From CAYXAA01 sp964462985 (GTDB taxonomy: Bacteria; Pseudomonadota; Alphaproteobacteria; Rhizobiales; Stappiaceae), in contig CAYXAA010000032.1 of NCBI GenBank assembly GCA_964462985.1, forward strand, positions 1-51,233: a stretch of 51,233 nucleotides of DNA, read 5' to 3'. This document shows, piece after piece, positions 8,159 through 17,601 of this stretch. Position numbers and translations under genes: made by a program. How positions within the stretch are numbered: the first letter of the stretch is position 1; the number at the start of each line of letters is the position of its first letter. The notes under the pieces were generated by a model that saw nothing but the letters and a program-made list of their open reading frames with translations, searched no databases and was not told the origin of the DNA.

Positions 8159-9979
8159 ATGGCCGTTCAGGAACAGGTTCGCGACAAGCGATTCATCGAT
8201 AATCTCGGCAAGGTCTATGCGCTCTACACGCTAGGCTTCCTCGCCTTCTTTGCCTTGATGGCAGTGCTCGAGCGCATGGGGTTGGGTGCCCAGGCGATCG
8301 GCATCGGCTTTCTGCTCTTCACCATCGCGATCTACGCGGTTATCGGCTACCTATCTCGGACGATGGAGGTCGATGCCTACTATGTCGCAGGCCGCGAGGT
8401 GCCGGCGCTCTACAACGGCATGGCCACGGCGGCGGACTGGATGTCCGGCGCATCCTTCGTGGCTCTGGCCGGCGGCGTGTACTTCGGCGGCTATCCTTAT
8501 CTGGGCTTCATCGTCGGCTGGACGGGCGGCTACGTGCTCGTCAACGCCTTGATGGCGCCCTATCTGCGCAAGTTCGGCTGCTACACCGTTCCCGACTTCA
8601 TCGGCACGCGCTACGGCGGCAACACCGCCCGACTGTGCGCCGTGATCGTGCTCGTGGCGGCATCGTTCACCTATGTGACTGCGCAGATCGACGCCACCGG
8701 AACGATTGCCGCTCAGACTCTCGGCATTCCGTTCGAACTCGGCGTCTGGCTCGGTCTGACAGGCATCTTCATCTGCTCCATGCTCGGCGGCATGCGCGGC
8801 GTGACCTGGACCCAGGTGGCGCAATACATCGTGCTGATCATCGCCTATCTGGTGCCGATCATCTGGATGTCCAACAAGCAGGGCTTCGGCATCATCCCGC
8901 ACTTCTCCTACGGCGAGGCGGTCCAGCGGATCGTCGAACTCGAAGCGCAGTGGGGGCTGCAACCGGCGGCCGAGAACATTCCCGGCGTCTCGGTGCTCAC
9001 CCGGCCGACGAACGATCCGGCAGGCAATAGCTGGGCCATGGTGTCGCTCGCCATCTGCATGATGGCCGGCACGGCCTCGTTGCCGCACATCCTGATGCGG
9101 TACTTCACGACGCCGTCCGTGCGTTCGGCACGTCGCTCGGTGGGCTGGTCGCTGTTCTTCATCTTCCTGCTCTACTTCTCGGCCCCGGCGCTTGCGACGC
9201 TGACGAAGCTGCAGCTGCTGGACCCGAACCTTGCGACCGCGGTGATCGGCAAGGCGTATGACGAGGTCGCCAATCTGACCTGGGTGCAGCACTGGAGCTC
9301 AGTGGGCATGCTTGCGGTCGCCGACCAGAACGGCGACGGCATTGTCCAGCTCAACGAGTTCTTCATGCGGCCCGACATCGTCGTGCTCGCGACGCCGGAG
9401 ATCGCCGGGCTGCCGTACGTCATCTCGGGTCTCGTTGCCGCCGGTGGTCTTGCTGCGGCAATGTCGACGGCGGACGGCTTGCTGCTCGCCATCGCCAACG
9501 CGCTGTCGCACGATCTCTACTACAAGATGATCGACCCGAAGGCGGACACGAAGCGGCGCCTGATCGTCGCCCGTGTGCTCCTGCTGTTCATCGGCGCGGG
9601 CGGCGCGTTCATCGCCTCGCTCAAGCTGACCGGCATTCTCGGTGCGGTGGCCTGGGCGTTCAACTTCGCCTGCTCCGGCCTGTTCTTCCCGCTCGCGCTC
9701 GGCGTCTGGTGGAAGAGGGCCAACACGCCGGGGGCGATCGCGGGCATGGCCTGCGGCTTCGTTGCCGGGTCGTGGTACCTGTACATGGTCTACAACGGGC
9801 TGATGCAGCCGTGGTTTGGCCTCGACGACGTCCGGTTCGGCCTCATCGGCATGCCGGTAAGCCTGATTGCGATGGTGGTCGTCACTCTGCTCACCCCGGC
9901 GCCGAGCCAGGAAGTCCAGGACATGGTGGACGAGGTGCGCATCCCGTCTGGCAAGCCCATCCTTGCCGCCGGCCACTGA
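8159..9979 (+). CDS. Sodium/solute symporter, VC_2705-type, with EF-hand-like loop
   Basis: A 606-residue inner-membrane symporter of the sodium:solute symporter family (SSS; related to ActP and PutP). It shows about 13 membrane segments and family motifs such as YYVAGREVPALYNGMATAAD near the N-terminus and GGLAAAMSTADGLLLAIANA near residue 430. Residues 389-400, DQNGDGIVQLNE, form a canonical 12-position EF-hand calcium loop with D1, N3, D5, G6 and E12, placed in a loop before the APxxx-like helix region. Pairing with DUF4212 and with the divergent CBS/nucleotidyltransferase gene matches the VC_2705 group. Substrates of this subgroup are probably small carboxylates or amino acids, which is inference. 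A strong terminator follows 20 bp after the stop. Confidence 0.93.
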   Translation: MAVQEQVRDKRFIDNLGKVYALYTLGFLAFFALMAVLERMGLGAQAIGIGFLLFTIAIYAVIGYLSRTMEVDAYYVAGREVPALYNGMATAADWMSGASFVALAGGVYFGGYPYLGFIVGWTGGYVLVNALMAPYLRKFGCYTVPDFIGTRYGGNTARLCAVIVLVAASFTYVTAQIDATGTIAAQTLGIPFELGVWLGLTGIFICSMLGGMRGVTWTQVAQYIVLIIAYLVPIIWMSNKQGFGIIPHFSYGEAVQRIVELEAQWGLQPAAENIPGVSVLTRPTNDPAGNSWAMVSLAICMMAGTASLPHILMRYFTTPSVRSARRSVGWSLFFIFLLYFSAPALATLTKLQLLDPNLATAVIGKAYDEVANLTWVQHWSSVGMLAVADQNGDGIVQLNEFFMRPDIVVLATPEIAGLPYVISGLVAAGGLAAAMSTADGLLLAIANALSHDLYYKMIDPKADTKRRLIVARVLLLFIGAGGAFIASLKLTGILGAVAWAFNFACSGLFFPLALGVWWKRANTPGAIAGMACGFVAGSWYLYMVYNGLMQPWFGLDDVRFGLIGMPVSLIAMVVVTLLTPAPSQEVQDMVDEVRIPSGKPILAAGH

Positions 9980-10000
9980 TCGACGGTATTGCAAAAGCGA

Positions 10001-10028
10001 AGGGGCGGGCTCCAGCCCGCCCCTTTTT
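10001..10028 (+). terminator. Rho-independent terminator after symporter
   Basis: A perfect 10-bp GC-rich stem (10001-10010 with 10015-10024), a TCCA loop and a run of five T residues lie 21 bp after the symporter stop codon. It closes the DUF4212-symporter operon and separates it from the next gene. Confidence 0.92.
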
Positions 10029-10051
10029 CATGACCTAAAGGGGGCAACCGC

Positions 10052-10411
10052 TTGCAAGACCTGATCTCCATCCACCCGCTCTGGGTCATCGTGGTGGATT
10101 ACATTCTCGGCGTCATCATGTGGACGCTGATCGGGCGCGCCGCGATGAACCTGTTCCTGCCGGAAGACTCCGATTTCTTCTTCATGCGGATCTTCGTAAA
10201 GGCGACCAACCCGCTTCTTCGCCTGTTTCGCCCGATCACGCCCGGCTTTCTGGTGCGGCCGCTGGTTCCGCTCTACGTCGCTTGGTTCTTCTACATGTTC
10301 CGGTTCTATGCCATGCCGTGGCTGCTGGGCTATTCGGTCATGGGCATGCTGTCCTTTCCGCTGGAAAGCGAGATCGCCAGGTTTCTTTACTCGGTGTTCC
10401 ATGGGCGGTGA
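10052..10411 (+). CDS. YggT-like integral membrane protein
   Basis: A 119-residue membrane protein starting at TTG 10052, preceded by AAAGGGGG. Two hydrophobic blocks (about residues 12-35 and 68-100) flank a segment, FVKATNPLLRLFRPITP, that resembles the loop of YggT-family proteins. No catalytic motif is visible. It stands just behind the symporter terminator and upstream of psd, so it is probably transcribed on its own. Alternative reading: an uncharacterised symporter-linked membrane protein unrelated to YggT. Confidence 0.7.
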   Translation: MQDLISIHPLWVIVVDYILGVIMWTLIGRAAMNLFLPEDSDFFFMRIFVKATNPLLRLFRPITPGFLVRPLVPLYVAWFFYMFRFYAMPWLLGYSVMGMLSFPLESEIARFLYSVFHGR

Positions 10412-10548
10412 CGGCCGCAAGACCAGTGCGGCGATGGCTTCCGTCCCACAAAATCCGGGCGGATGATTGATTTCGAGCGCGCTCCCGTGCAAATGGTCCG
10501 CACTGGTCGACGGGGGCTCTCCCGAGGCCGCAGTGCAGGAAGCTTGAC

Positions 10549-11250
10549 ATGTCGCTTGCGGAGACGATCTCAAAGACGCTGGTCCCGATCCACCGCGAGG
10601 GATGGCCCTTCATCGCGATTGCCGCCGCGGTCACGATCGTGCTTGGCTGGTTCTGGGCGCCACTGTTCTGGATCGGACTGATCCTGACTGCGTGGATGTG
10701 CTACTTTTTCCGCGACCCGCCACGGGTGACACCTGTGGTGGACGGACTGGTGGTCTCGCCGGCGGACGGGACCGTGACGATGATCGGCGCCGCGCGTCCT
10801 CCTGCTGAGCTCGCGCTGTCGGGCGAGCCGATGATGCGGATCTGCGTCTTCATGGACGTGTTCAACTGTCACGTGAACCGTGCGCCCATGACCGGGCGCG
10901 TCACCCGGATCGCCTACAAGGCCGGCAAGTTCGTCAACGCCGACCTCGACAAGGCGAGCGAGGACAACGAGCGCAACGGCCTGATCATCGAGAACGGCGA
11001 GCATCGCATCGGTGTCGTCCAGATCGCCGGCCTCGTCGCCAGACGCATCGTCTGCTTCGTCCGCGAAGGCGAGAACGTTTCGATCGGCGAACGGTTTGGC
11101 TTGATCCGCTTCGGCTCGCGCCTCGACGTCTATCTGCCACTTGGAACCGTGCCCAAGGTAGCGGTCGGCCAGACGATGATTGCCGGCGAAACGGTTCTGG
11201 CCGATCTCAGGGAGGCTCAGGGGACGGCGCCCGTGACGCGGGTCAGCTAG
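10549..11250 (+). CDS. psd: Phosphatidylserine decarboxylase proenzyme
   Basis: This enzyme converts phosphatidylserine to phosphatidylethanolamine at the inner membrane. The product is 233 residues, the short prokaryotic type II form. A membrane-associated N-terminus (about 20-52) is followed by FFRDPPR, the substrate region SPADGTV (residues 70-76) and the conserved FNCHVNR. The self-cleavage site is the G189-S190 bond in RFGSRLDVYLP, which creates the pyruvoyl cofactor. The next gene, pssA, supplies its substrate, and the two are the usual alphaproteobacterial pair. The ATG at 10549 is preceded by GGAAGC. Confidence 0.96.
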   Translation: MSLAETISKTLVPIHREGWPFIAIAAAVTIVLGWFWAPLFWIGLILTAWMCYFFRDPPRVTPVVDGLVVSPADGTVTMIGAARPPAELALSGEPMMRICVFMDVFNCHVNRAPMTGRVTRIAYKAGKFVNADLDKASEDNERNGLIIENGEHRIGVVQIAGLVARRIVCFVREGENVSIGERFGLIRFGSRLDVYLPLGTVPKVAVGQTMIAGETVLADLREAQGTAPVTRVS

Positions 11251-11338
11251 AGCTTACCCGGGGCCATGAAGCGAACGCATCCCGGCCCGTATTGTGCCGC
11301 AACGGGTCGGTGATCCAGGGGAAAGGTATATCGTTTCC

Positions 11339-12232
11339 GTGTCTACCCCGTTTGCTCCTTTTGATCCCGGGCCGACCCGAGGCCGTCGCGGGCGTCCGCC
11401 ACGGTTTCGAAAGGTACCGCTCCGGCTGGTGCTGCCAAACCTCGTCACGCTGCTGGCGCTCTGCTCCGGGCTGACGGCGATCCGCATGGCGCACGAGGCG
11501 CGGTGGGACTATGCCATCGGGGCCATCGTGCTCGCCGCAGCTCTCGATGCCGTCGACGGGCGCCTTGCCCGTCTGCTCAAGGGCACGTCGCGGTTCGGCG
11601 CGGAGCTCGACTCGCTTGCCGACTTCGTCAATTTCGGCGTCGCACCCGCGCTGATCCTCTATTCCTGGCTGCTGGAGGAGGTGAGTTCACTTGGGTGGAT
11701 TGCCGCCCTGGTGTTTGCCATCTCCACCGGATTGCGACTTGCACGCTTCAACGTGTCCCTCGACGATCCTGATCGGCCAGCCTGGATGGTGAACTATTTC
11801 ACCGGCGTGCCGGCTCCGGCCGGCGCGCTGACTGTGCTGCTTCCTGTCTACCTGGAATTTATCGGGATTCTGCCCCATTGGCCGGCGCTTGCTCCTGCCG
11901 TCGCGCTTTACGTCGTCGCCATCGCCCTTTTGATGGTGAGCCGGCTGCCGACGTTCTCCGGGAAGAAGTTCGGCGCCCGCATCCGGCGCGATTTGGTGAT
12001 GCCGCTGTTCGTCGCTGTGGTGCTGATCGTCGCCCTGCTGGTGAGCTACCCATTCGAGATGCTGGCTATCGCGAGCATTGCCTATCTCGGATCGATTCCA
12101 GTCGCTTGGCGCACGTTCCACCGAAACCGCCGGGCCGATCTGAGCGATTTCGCATCAGATCGTGCGGCCGCCTCGCCGGACATGACCGATCCATCCTCAC
12201 AAGACGAACGGGACCGGCCTGACGACAAGTAG
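11339..12232 (+). CDS. pssA: CDP-diacylglycerol--serine O-phosphatidyltransferase
   Basis: This membrane enzyme makes phosphatidylserine from CDP-diacylglycerol and serine, the step before Psd. The CDP-alcohol phosphotransferase motif D-x2-DG-x2-AR-x8-G-x3-D-x3-D is complete in LDAVDGRLARLL followed by GAELDSLAD. About eight hydrophobic segments follow. I place the start at GTG 11339, giving 297 residues beginning MSTPFAPFDP, which looks like the usual family N-terminus, and GGGGAAAGG lies 12 bp upstream. The frame is also open from GTG 11294, which would add 15 residues. The C-terminus is a charged tail outside the membrane. Confidence 0.95.
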   Translation: MSTPFAPFDPGPTRGRRGRPPRFRKVPLRLVLPNLVTLLALCSGLTAIRMAHEARWDYAIGAIVLAAALDAVDGRLARLLKGTSRFGAELDSLADFVNFGVAPALILYSWLLEEVSSLGWIAALVFAISTGLRLARFNVSLDDPDRPAWMVNYFTGVPAPAGALTVLLPVYLEFIGILPHWPALAPAVALYVVAIALLMVSRLPTFSGKKFGARIRRDLVMPLFVAVVLIVALLVSYPFEMLAIASIAYLGSIPVAWRTFHRNRRADLSDFASDRAAASPDMTDPSSQDERDRPDDK

Positions 12233-12280
12233 CCGACCAGAGCGAGCGGCCGCGGCGACGGACCTCGCTGCGACTCGGCC

Positions 12281-15200
12281 TCACTCTGCCGCCGAGGGCA
12301 GGTCGCGGAGAGGACCGCCTTGAGGCTTGACAGGCCTCTCGGGCAGGTTGACCAGAACGCCCGAGTACTGATCGGCCTGCGCGGTGGCGGTTGGCGCGGC
12401 ACCCTGTTCGCCATCGCCCCTTTGCGGAGGGTCTGCCTCGCTGACACCGGCGTATTGCCGGCCGAAACGGCGCTGCATCGATCCTGCCAACGATTTCGCC
12501 GTGCGCGACCAGACCGTCGGCAGTGCCAGCATGGTCGGGATCACGAGCAACGTCAGCACGGTCGAGAACGCCAAACCAAAGATCACCGCCGTCGAAAGCT
12601 GCACCCACCAAATCGAGGTGATGCTTCCGACGGCTATCACCCGGTTGAAGAAGTCGAAGTTGATCTGCGTCGCCATCGGAATCAGCCCGGCGATCGTGGT
12701 GATCGTCGTCAGCATGATCGGCCGGATGCGCTGAGCCGAGGTCTTCAGCACCGCCTCCACCGGCTCGATGCCGTCCTCTCGGAACCGGTTGTAGGTATCG
12801 ATCAGGACGATGGCGTTGTTGACAACGATACCGGCGAGCGCGACCACGCCCGTTCCCGTCATGATGATGGAGAACTTCTGACCGGTAACCGCCATGCCGA
12901 GCATCACACCGAGGGTCGACATCACCACGGTCGAGAGCGTCAGGATTGTCTGGTAGAAGGAATTGAACTGCGTCACCAGGATGATGAACATCAGGAACAG
13001 GGCGCCCACGGCCGCCTTCATCAGGAACGCGCCGGATTCCTTTTGATCCTCGTCTGCACCGCGGAAGCGGAAAAAGACATTGTCGGGCCAGGACTGCGCC
13101 TTCAGCCAGGCATCGAGCTCCTTGACCTTGTCATCGGCGAGCACGCCGTCTTCCTTGACCACATTGGCCTTGACGTCCATGGCGTAGAGGCCGTCGCGCC
13201 GGGTGATTGCGGACACCTTCTGCTGGGGGGTGCGATCAACGAAGTTGGCGATCGGCACGGCGCCGAGCGGAGTCTGCAGCCTCAGGGAATCGAACCGGTC
13301 GAGCGTGCGTTCGCCCTCCGGCAGCCGCACGCGGATATCGATCTCGTCGTCCGAGTCGTTCGGGCGGTACTTGCCGATCAGGATGCCATTGGTCACCAAC
13401 TGAACCATCGCACCGACCTCGGCGACCGAGGCCTGGTAGCGGCCGGCCTGCTGACGGTCGATCGTCAGCTGCCACTCGATCCCGGGGAGGGGACGGCTGT
13501 CCTCGAAATCACGCAGACCTTCCATGGTCTCGATATGGTCGCGCACCCGCGCCACGGCGGCAGTGAGGTCTGCGTAGTCGGTCGACGTCACCTGCAGCCG
13601 CACGTCCTTGCCGGTCGGCGGCCCGCCCTCGATCTTGCGTACCTCGACCTTGATGCCCGGTAGCGGCGCAGTCCGGGTGCGTATCTCCTCGAAGATGTCG
13701 AGCGCCCGGCGGCGGCAGCAATAGTCGGACAGCTCGAGATTGAGCTCGCCGATGACGTCGGCGGGTTTGTCCTGGACGCCGCCGAGTTTCAGGCCGGCGT
13801 CCCCGCCGCCAGAGGCGTGAGCCGTCATCACGGAGTTCTTCACCCCCGGCACCGTCAGCACGATGGCCTCGACCTGCAACACCAGCGCCAGCGCTTCGCG
13901 GGCCGACATGTTGCCCCGCCCAGACACCAGGACCACGGCCCGGTTCGGCTCCTCTTCGATGAAGAACTCGATGCCCCCGGCATTGGCGGCGAACAGCTGC
14001 ACGATTGCGAAGCCGAGCGCGCCAACGAACACAAACAGGGCGACATTGCCGGCCGGACTGGAGACAAAGAGGTTGAGGATCCGAGTGTAGGTACCTGTCA
14101 GGCCCTTGATCTTCTCCAGCTCGAAGTGCTCGCCGGCCGACAGCATTCTTGCCGCATACTGACGCTCTTCGGCGAGCCGGGCAGCCCGGCGCCGCCCGAT
14201 TTCGACGATGGGCCTGAACACATAGAGGGCCGCAACCGCGACGAGCAGCCCGGCAGCGACGGCCAGGGCCGGAGCGGTGCCTGCGAGCACCGGCAGATGT
14301 CCCACCACCAGGGCGCCGGCCACGCCGGCCATCATCGCCAGCAGCCACTCGGCATTGCGGCCAATCCAGTGCGAGATCTCGGAGATCAGCGCCCCGGTCA
14401 CCGGCACGAACACCAGCGCCGTCAGCAGCGAGGCCGACAGGACGATGATCACCATGATCGGCAGGTAGCTCATGAACTCGCCGGCAACGCCGGGCCACAG
14501 CAGCATCGGCAGGAAGGCCGCCAGGGTCGTTGCCGTCGACGACACGATCGGCCAGAACATGAGCTTGGAAGCCCGGATGTAGGCTTCGCGGTCGGGCATC
14601 CCTTCCGCGATCTTGCGGTCGGCGTACTCGACCATGATGATCGCCCCGTCCACCAGCATGCCGACCGTCAGCACCAGGCCGAACATCACCATCGTGCTCA
14701 CCGTCATGCCGAGCGCCGACAGGATGAGGAAGCCGATCATGAAGCTGGTCGGGATCGACACGCCGACAAGGAGCCCCGAACGCAGGCCGAGCGCGGCAAC
14801 GATCAGGATCATCACCAGGAAGATCGCCGTCAGGATCGAGGTTTCCAGCGAGCCAAGCACCTCGTAGATGAAGCTTGACTCGTCCAGCAAGAAGTCGAGC
14901 TTGATCGCATCCGGCCAGTCCTTAGTCGCGCGCTCGACGACCTCGCGGACGGCCTGGTTGTTCTCGATGATGTTGGTGCCCTTGCGCTTCACCACGTCGA
15001 TGGAGATGGCGGGCCGACCGTTGACGCGGGTGAACGACGAAGGATCCTTGAAGGTGCGCTTGATCTCGGCGACGTCGCCGAGGACCACGACACCCTCACC
15101 GTTCTGCTTGATCGGCAGCGAATAGACGTCTTGCGCGTTCTCGACCAGACCCGGCACCTTGACGTTGAAGCGGCCGTCACCGCTGTCGAGGAATCCGGCT

Positions 15201-15841
15201 GGGACGAGTTGGTTGTTCTGGGTGAGCGACTCGATGAGTTCGGCCTGGGAGATGTTGTAGGATTCCAGCTTCATGGAATCGATCACGACTTCCAGAAGCT
15301 CCTCCCGGTGACCTGAGAGGTTCGCTTCGAGCACCGTCGGGACGGTTTCGATCTCGTCCTTGAGCCTGCGGGCGTGGCGGTAGAGCGTACGCTCGGGCAC
15401 ATCGCCGGACAGGGTGACGTAGATCGTCGGCATCAGCGCGAAGTTGGTCTCGGTGATCGTCGGTTCATCGGCATCCGCGGGCAGATCGGCCTTGGCCTGG
15501 TCAACCTTGTCGCGAACGTCGGCGAGAGCCTTGTCCTTGTCGAAATCGATATCGAATTCCAGGATGACACCAAGGTGGCCTTCGGAGGAGACCGTCGTAA
15601 TCTCCTTCAGTCCGTCGAGCCCGCGCAGCGCTGTCTCCATCGGCCGCGCGAGCAACCGTTCGGCGTCCTCCGGCGAAATGCCCTGCTGGGTCACCGAGAC
15701 ATAGAACACCGGCACGTCGATGTCCGGGGCAGCCTCCTTCGGAATGTCGATATAGGCCATCACGCCCGCGACGATCATCAGGACCATGAGGGTCAGGACG
15801 GTTTTCGGCCGGCGCAGGACGGCTTCGAGCATACCTGTCAT
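12281..15841 (-). CDS. RND-family efflux transporter permease
   Basis: An inner-membrane proton-driven pump subunit of the RND superfamily, 1186 residues against about 1040 for AcrB. The N-terminal helix, the porter stretch VFYVSVTQQGISPEDAERLL, and the TM4 region GMLVDGAIIMVEYAD are typical. In TM4 the pair DD of AcrB is D398-G399, and the TM10 lysine position reads NN in AGIVVNNAIVLID, so the proton relay differs from AcrB. Extra length lies mainly at residues about 497-580, where a very hydrophobic stretch (two likely extra membrane passes) and a basic helix are inserted after TM6. A low-complexity C-terminal tail of about 65 residues follows the last membrane segment. It overlaps the adaptor gene by 4 bp and forms an operon with it and padR. 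No outer-membrane channel gene is linked. Substrate unknown. Confidence 0.92.
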   Translation of the reverse strand: MTGMLEAVLRRPKTVLTLMVLMIVAGVMAYIDIPKEAAPDIDVPVFYVSVTQQGISPEDAERLLARPMETALRGLDGLKEITTVSSEGHLGVILEFDIDFDKDKALADVRDKVDQAKADLPADADEPTITETNFALMPTIYVTLSGDVPERTLYRHARRLKDEIETVPTVLEANLSGHREELLEVVIDSMKLESYNISQAELIESLTQNNQLVPAGFLDSGDGRFNVKVPGLVENAQDVYSLPIKQNGEGVVVLGDVAEIKRTFKDPSSFTRVNGRPAISIDVVKRKGTNIIENNQAVREVVERATKDWPDAIKLDFLLDESSFIYEVLGSLETSILTAIFLVMILIVAALGLRSGLLVGVSIPTSFMIGFLILSALGMTVSTMVMFGLVLTVGMLVDGAIIMVEYADRKIAEGMPDREAYIRASKLMFWPIVSSTATTLAAFLPMLLWPGVAGEFMSYLPIMVIIVLSASLLTALVFVPVTGALISEISHWIGRNAEWLLAMMAGVAGALVVGHLPVLAGTAPALAVAAGLLVAVAALYVFRPIVEIGRRRAARLAEERQYAARMLSAGEHFELEKIKGLTGTYTRILNLFVSSPAGNVALFVFVGALGFAIVQLFAANAGGIEFFIEEEPNRAVVLVSGRGNMSAREALALVLQVEAIVLTVPGVKNSVMTAHASGGGDAGLKLGGVQDKPADVIGELNLELSDYCCRRRALDIFEEIRTRTAPLPGIKVEVRKIEGGPPTGKDVRLQVTSTDYADLTAAVARVRDHIETMEGLRDFEDSRPLPGIEWQLTIDRQQAGRYQASVAEVGAMVQLVTNGILIGKYRPNDSDDEIDIRVRLPEGERTLDRFDSLRLQTPLGAVPIANFVDRTPQQKVSAITRRDGLYAMDVKANVVKEDGVLADDKVKELDAWLKAQSWPDNVFFRFRGADEDQKESGAFLMKAAVGALFLMFIILVTQFNSFYQTILTLSTVVMSTLGVMLGMAVTGQKFSIIMTGTGVVALAGIVVNNAIVLIDTYNRFREDGIEPVEAVLKTSAQRIRPIMLTTITTIAGLIPMATQINFDFFNRVIAVGSITSIWWVQLSTAVIFGLAFSTVLTLLVIPTMLALPTVWSRTAKSLAGSMQRRFGRQYAGVSEADPPQRGDGEQGAAPTATAQADQYSGVLVNLPERPVKPQGGPLRDLPSAAE

Positions 15842-17025
15842 TGCGCGACCTCCGCGGTCTCGACCACCGGCTCAACCTTCTGACCGTCGATGACGTAATC
15901 CTGGCCGACGACAATCAGGCGGACCCTCTCCGGCAGGCCGGCAAGCCAGAGCCCGTCGCCGTCGCCGCCGAGGACCTCGACCGGCCGGAAGGTCACCACG
16001 CCGGCCTCGTCTACGGTGCGGACCCCGACCTCGCCCTTGTCGTTCAGGGTCAGTGCGGACGAGGAGACCCGGTGTGCCCGCCCTTCGGAGAGCGGGATCC
16101 GGGTAAGGGCCGTGATGCCGTCGAGGATGGTGCCGTCGGGATTGGGGATCTCGACCTCGATGCGGAAGGTCCGGGTGGCGGGGTCGGCCGCCGGCGCGAT
16201 GTAGCGGATCCTTCCGGTGACGGTGTCGCCGGAAACGAGCCTGACCTCCGCGCTCTGCCCAAGTTCGACCTTACGGACGTGCCGCTCGGAAATCTGGCCG
16301 ATTGCCAGCATCGGATCGGCATCGATCAGGGTGGCGCAGACCTGGCCGATCGACAGCATCGTGCCGATCTCTGCCATCGGACTTTCGATCTGCCCCGAAA
16401 TCGGCGCCAGGATCTTGGTCCGCGATAGCTCGAGTTCGGCCTCCTTGAGGCGCGCGCGGGCGGCATCTTCGGCCGCCTTCAGGGCGGCAACTCTGGTTTG
16501 GGCCGCAAAACCCTTGGTGTTAAGCTGGGTCGCCGCATCATAGTCGAGTGATGCCTGGGCAAGCTGCGCCCTGGCCTCGAGCACCTTGGCCTCACGGGCG
16601 CCGGCATCGAGTTCGCACAGCAAGGTTCCCGCCTCGACAATCTCGCCCTCAGAGACCGGGCGGCGGGCCACCCGGCCGCTGGTTTCGGCCCGAACCTCCA
16701 CCTTCGCCTCGGCTTCGGTCCGACCGCGGACCTCCAGAAACGCCTGGCGCGGTATGGCAACGCTTTCACGCACGCGCACGCGGAAGGGGGTTTCGCCTTC
16801 ACGCTCGTTCCGCTCGGCCGGAGGCGGCGTTCCCTCGACCGGCGCCACAGCGCCGCTCTGCTGCCAGCCGATCACGGCATCGCCGATCTTCAGTCCCCAG
16901 GCGAGGGTCATGGGGGCTTGTGGATCGTCGGAGCGGCCGCCGATGACGACAGTACCGGTCGCCATCCACGCCGCGATCCCGGCAGCGATCCCGATGGCGA
17001 GAACATGCGAGAAACGGATGCGCAT
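15838..17025 (-). CDS. RND efflux periplasmic adaptor (membrane fusion protein)
   Basis: A 395-residue adaptor that links an RND pump to an outer-membrane channel. An N-terminal signal or anchor (about residues 5-27) is followed by a low-complexity stretch, then the biotinyl-lipoyl half (EVRAETSGRVARRPVSEGEIV), an alpha hairpin (about 160-215), the second lipoyl half (TKILAPISGQI) and beta-barrel domains. The order is that of HlyD/AcrA-type proteins. It overlaps the permease start by 4 bp (ATGA), and the padR stop lies 21 bp upstream, so all three genes are one transcript. Confidence 0.93.
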   Translation of the reverse strand: MRIRFSHVLAIGIAAGIAAWMATGTVVIGGRSDDPQAPMTLAWGLKIGDAVIGWQQSGAVAPVEGTPPPAERNEREGETPFRVRVRESVAIPRQAFLEVRGRTEAEAKVEVRAETSGRVARRPVSEGEIVEAGTLLCELDAGAREAKVLEARAQLAQASLDYDAATQLNTKGFAAQTRVAALKAAEDAARARLKEAELELSRTKILAPISGQIESPMAEIGTMLSIGQVCATLIDADPMLAIGQISERHVRKVELGQSAEVRLVSGDTVTGRIRYIAPAADPATRTFRIEVEIPNPDGTILDGITALTRIPLSEGRAHRVSSSALTLNDKGEVGVRTVDEAGVVTFRPVEVLGGDGDGLWLAGLPERVRLIVVGQDYVIDGQKVEPVVETAEVAQ

Positions 17026-17046
17026 CGAGGTGCTCCGAGGCTTGGC

Positions 17047-17601
17047 TCAAACGACTTCTGCTTTTTCGCCGGCAGTGGCGGCCGCGGCGAAGTCCTCGAG
17101 CCGGGCCCGATTGCTTACGAGATAGTCACGATCGTTCCGCATGCAATTAAGCCCGTAATCGATGATGAAGTGCGTGCCGAACCCGACAGTTCTTTCTCGG
17201 ATTTGTTCGAGCTTGGCGATTTCGGCATCGAGTTGCGCGATGCGGTGGCTGATTGCGCGCTCGATGACGTCGCGTCCGACGAGCTGCGCGCACATTGCGA
17301 CAAGAAGAAACGGGGAACGATAGGTATCGGGGGCGGGAAGTTCCGCGAGGGACTGCTTCAGCTCCGCACGTCCCGCTTCCGTGATCGCATAGACCTTGCG
17401 CCCCCGTTTGCCGGCCCGTGCCTCTTCCTCCCTCACCGTGACGAGTCCATCCGCTTCGAGACGAGCGAGGGCGGGATAGATGGAACCGTAGCTCGCGTCC
17501 TCGAAATAGCTGAAATCGCCTTCCGTCGAGCGTTTTCGGATCTCGTAGCCCGTGGCTTCCGAGAAGTTCAGGATGGCAAGGCAAAGGGTTCTGACACTCA
17601 T
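17047..17601 (-). CDS. PadR-family transcriptional regulator
   Basis: A 184-residue PadR-type repressor. The winged helix spans about residues 1-80, with the family landmarks GYEIRKR, YGSIYPALARLEADGLV and KRGRKVYAITEAGR. The C-terminal part is a helical PadR vir-type dimerisation domain. ATG 17601 is chosen because the protein begins MSVRTLCLAILNF, the standard PadR N-terminus; the open frame extends further up without family similarity. It is the first gene of the padR-adaptor-pump operon and most likely represses it, releasing when a pump substrate or phenolic-type ligand binds. A perfect palindrome lies about 80 bp upstream. Confidence 0.93.
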   Translation of the reverse strand: MSVRTLCLAILNFSEATGYEIRKRSTEGDFSYFEDASYGSIYPALARLEADGLVTVREEEARAGKRGRKVYAITEAGRAELKQSLAELPAPDTYRSPFLLVAMCAQLVGRDVIERAISHRIAQLDAEIAKLEQIRERTVGFGTHFIIDYGLNCMRNDRDYLVSNRARLEDFAAAATAGEKAEVV

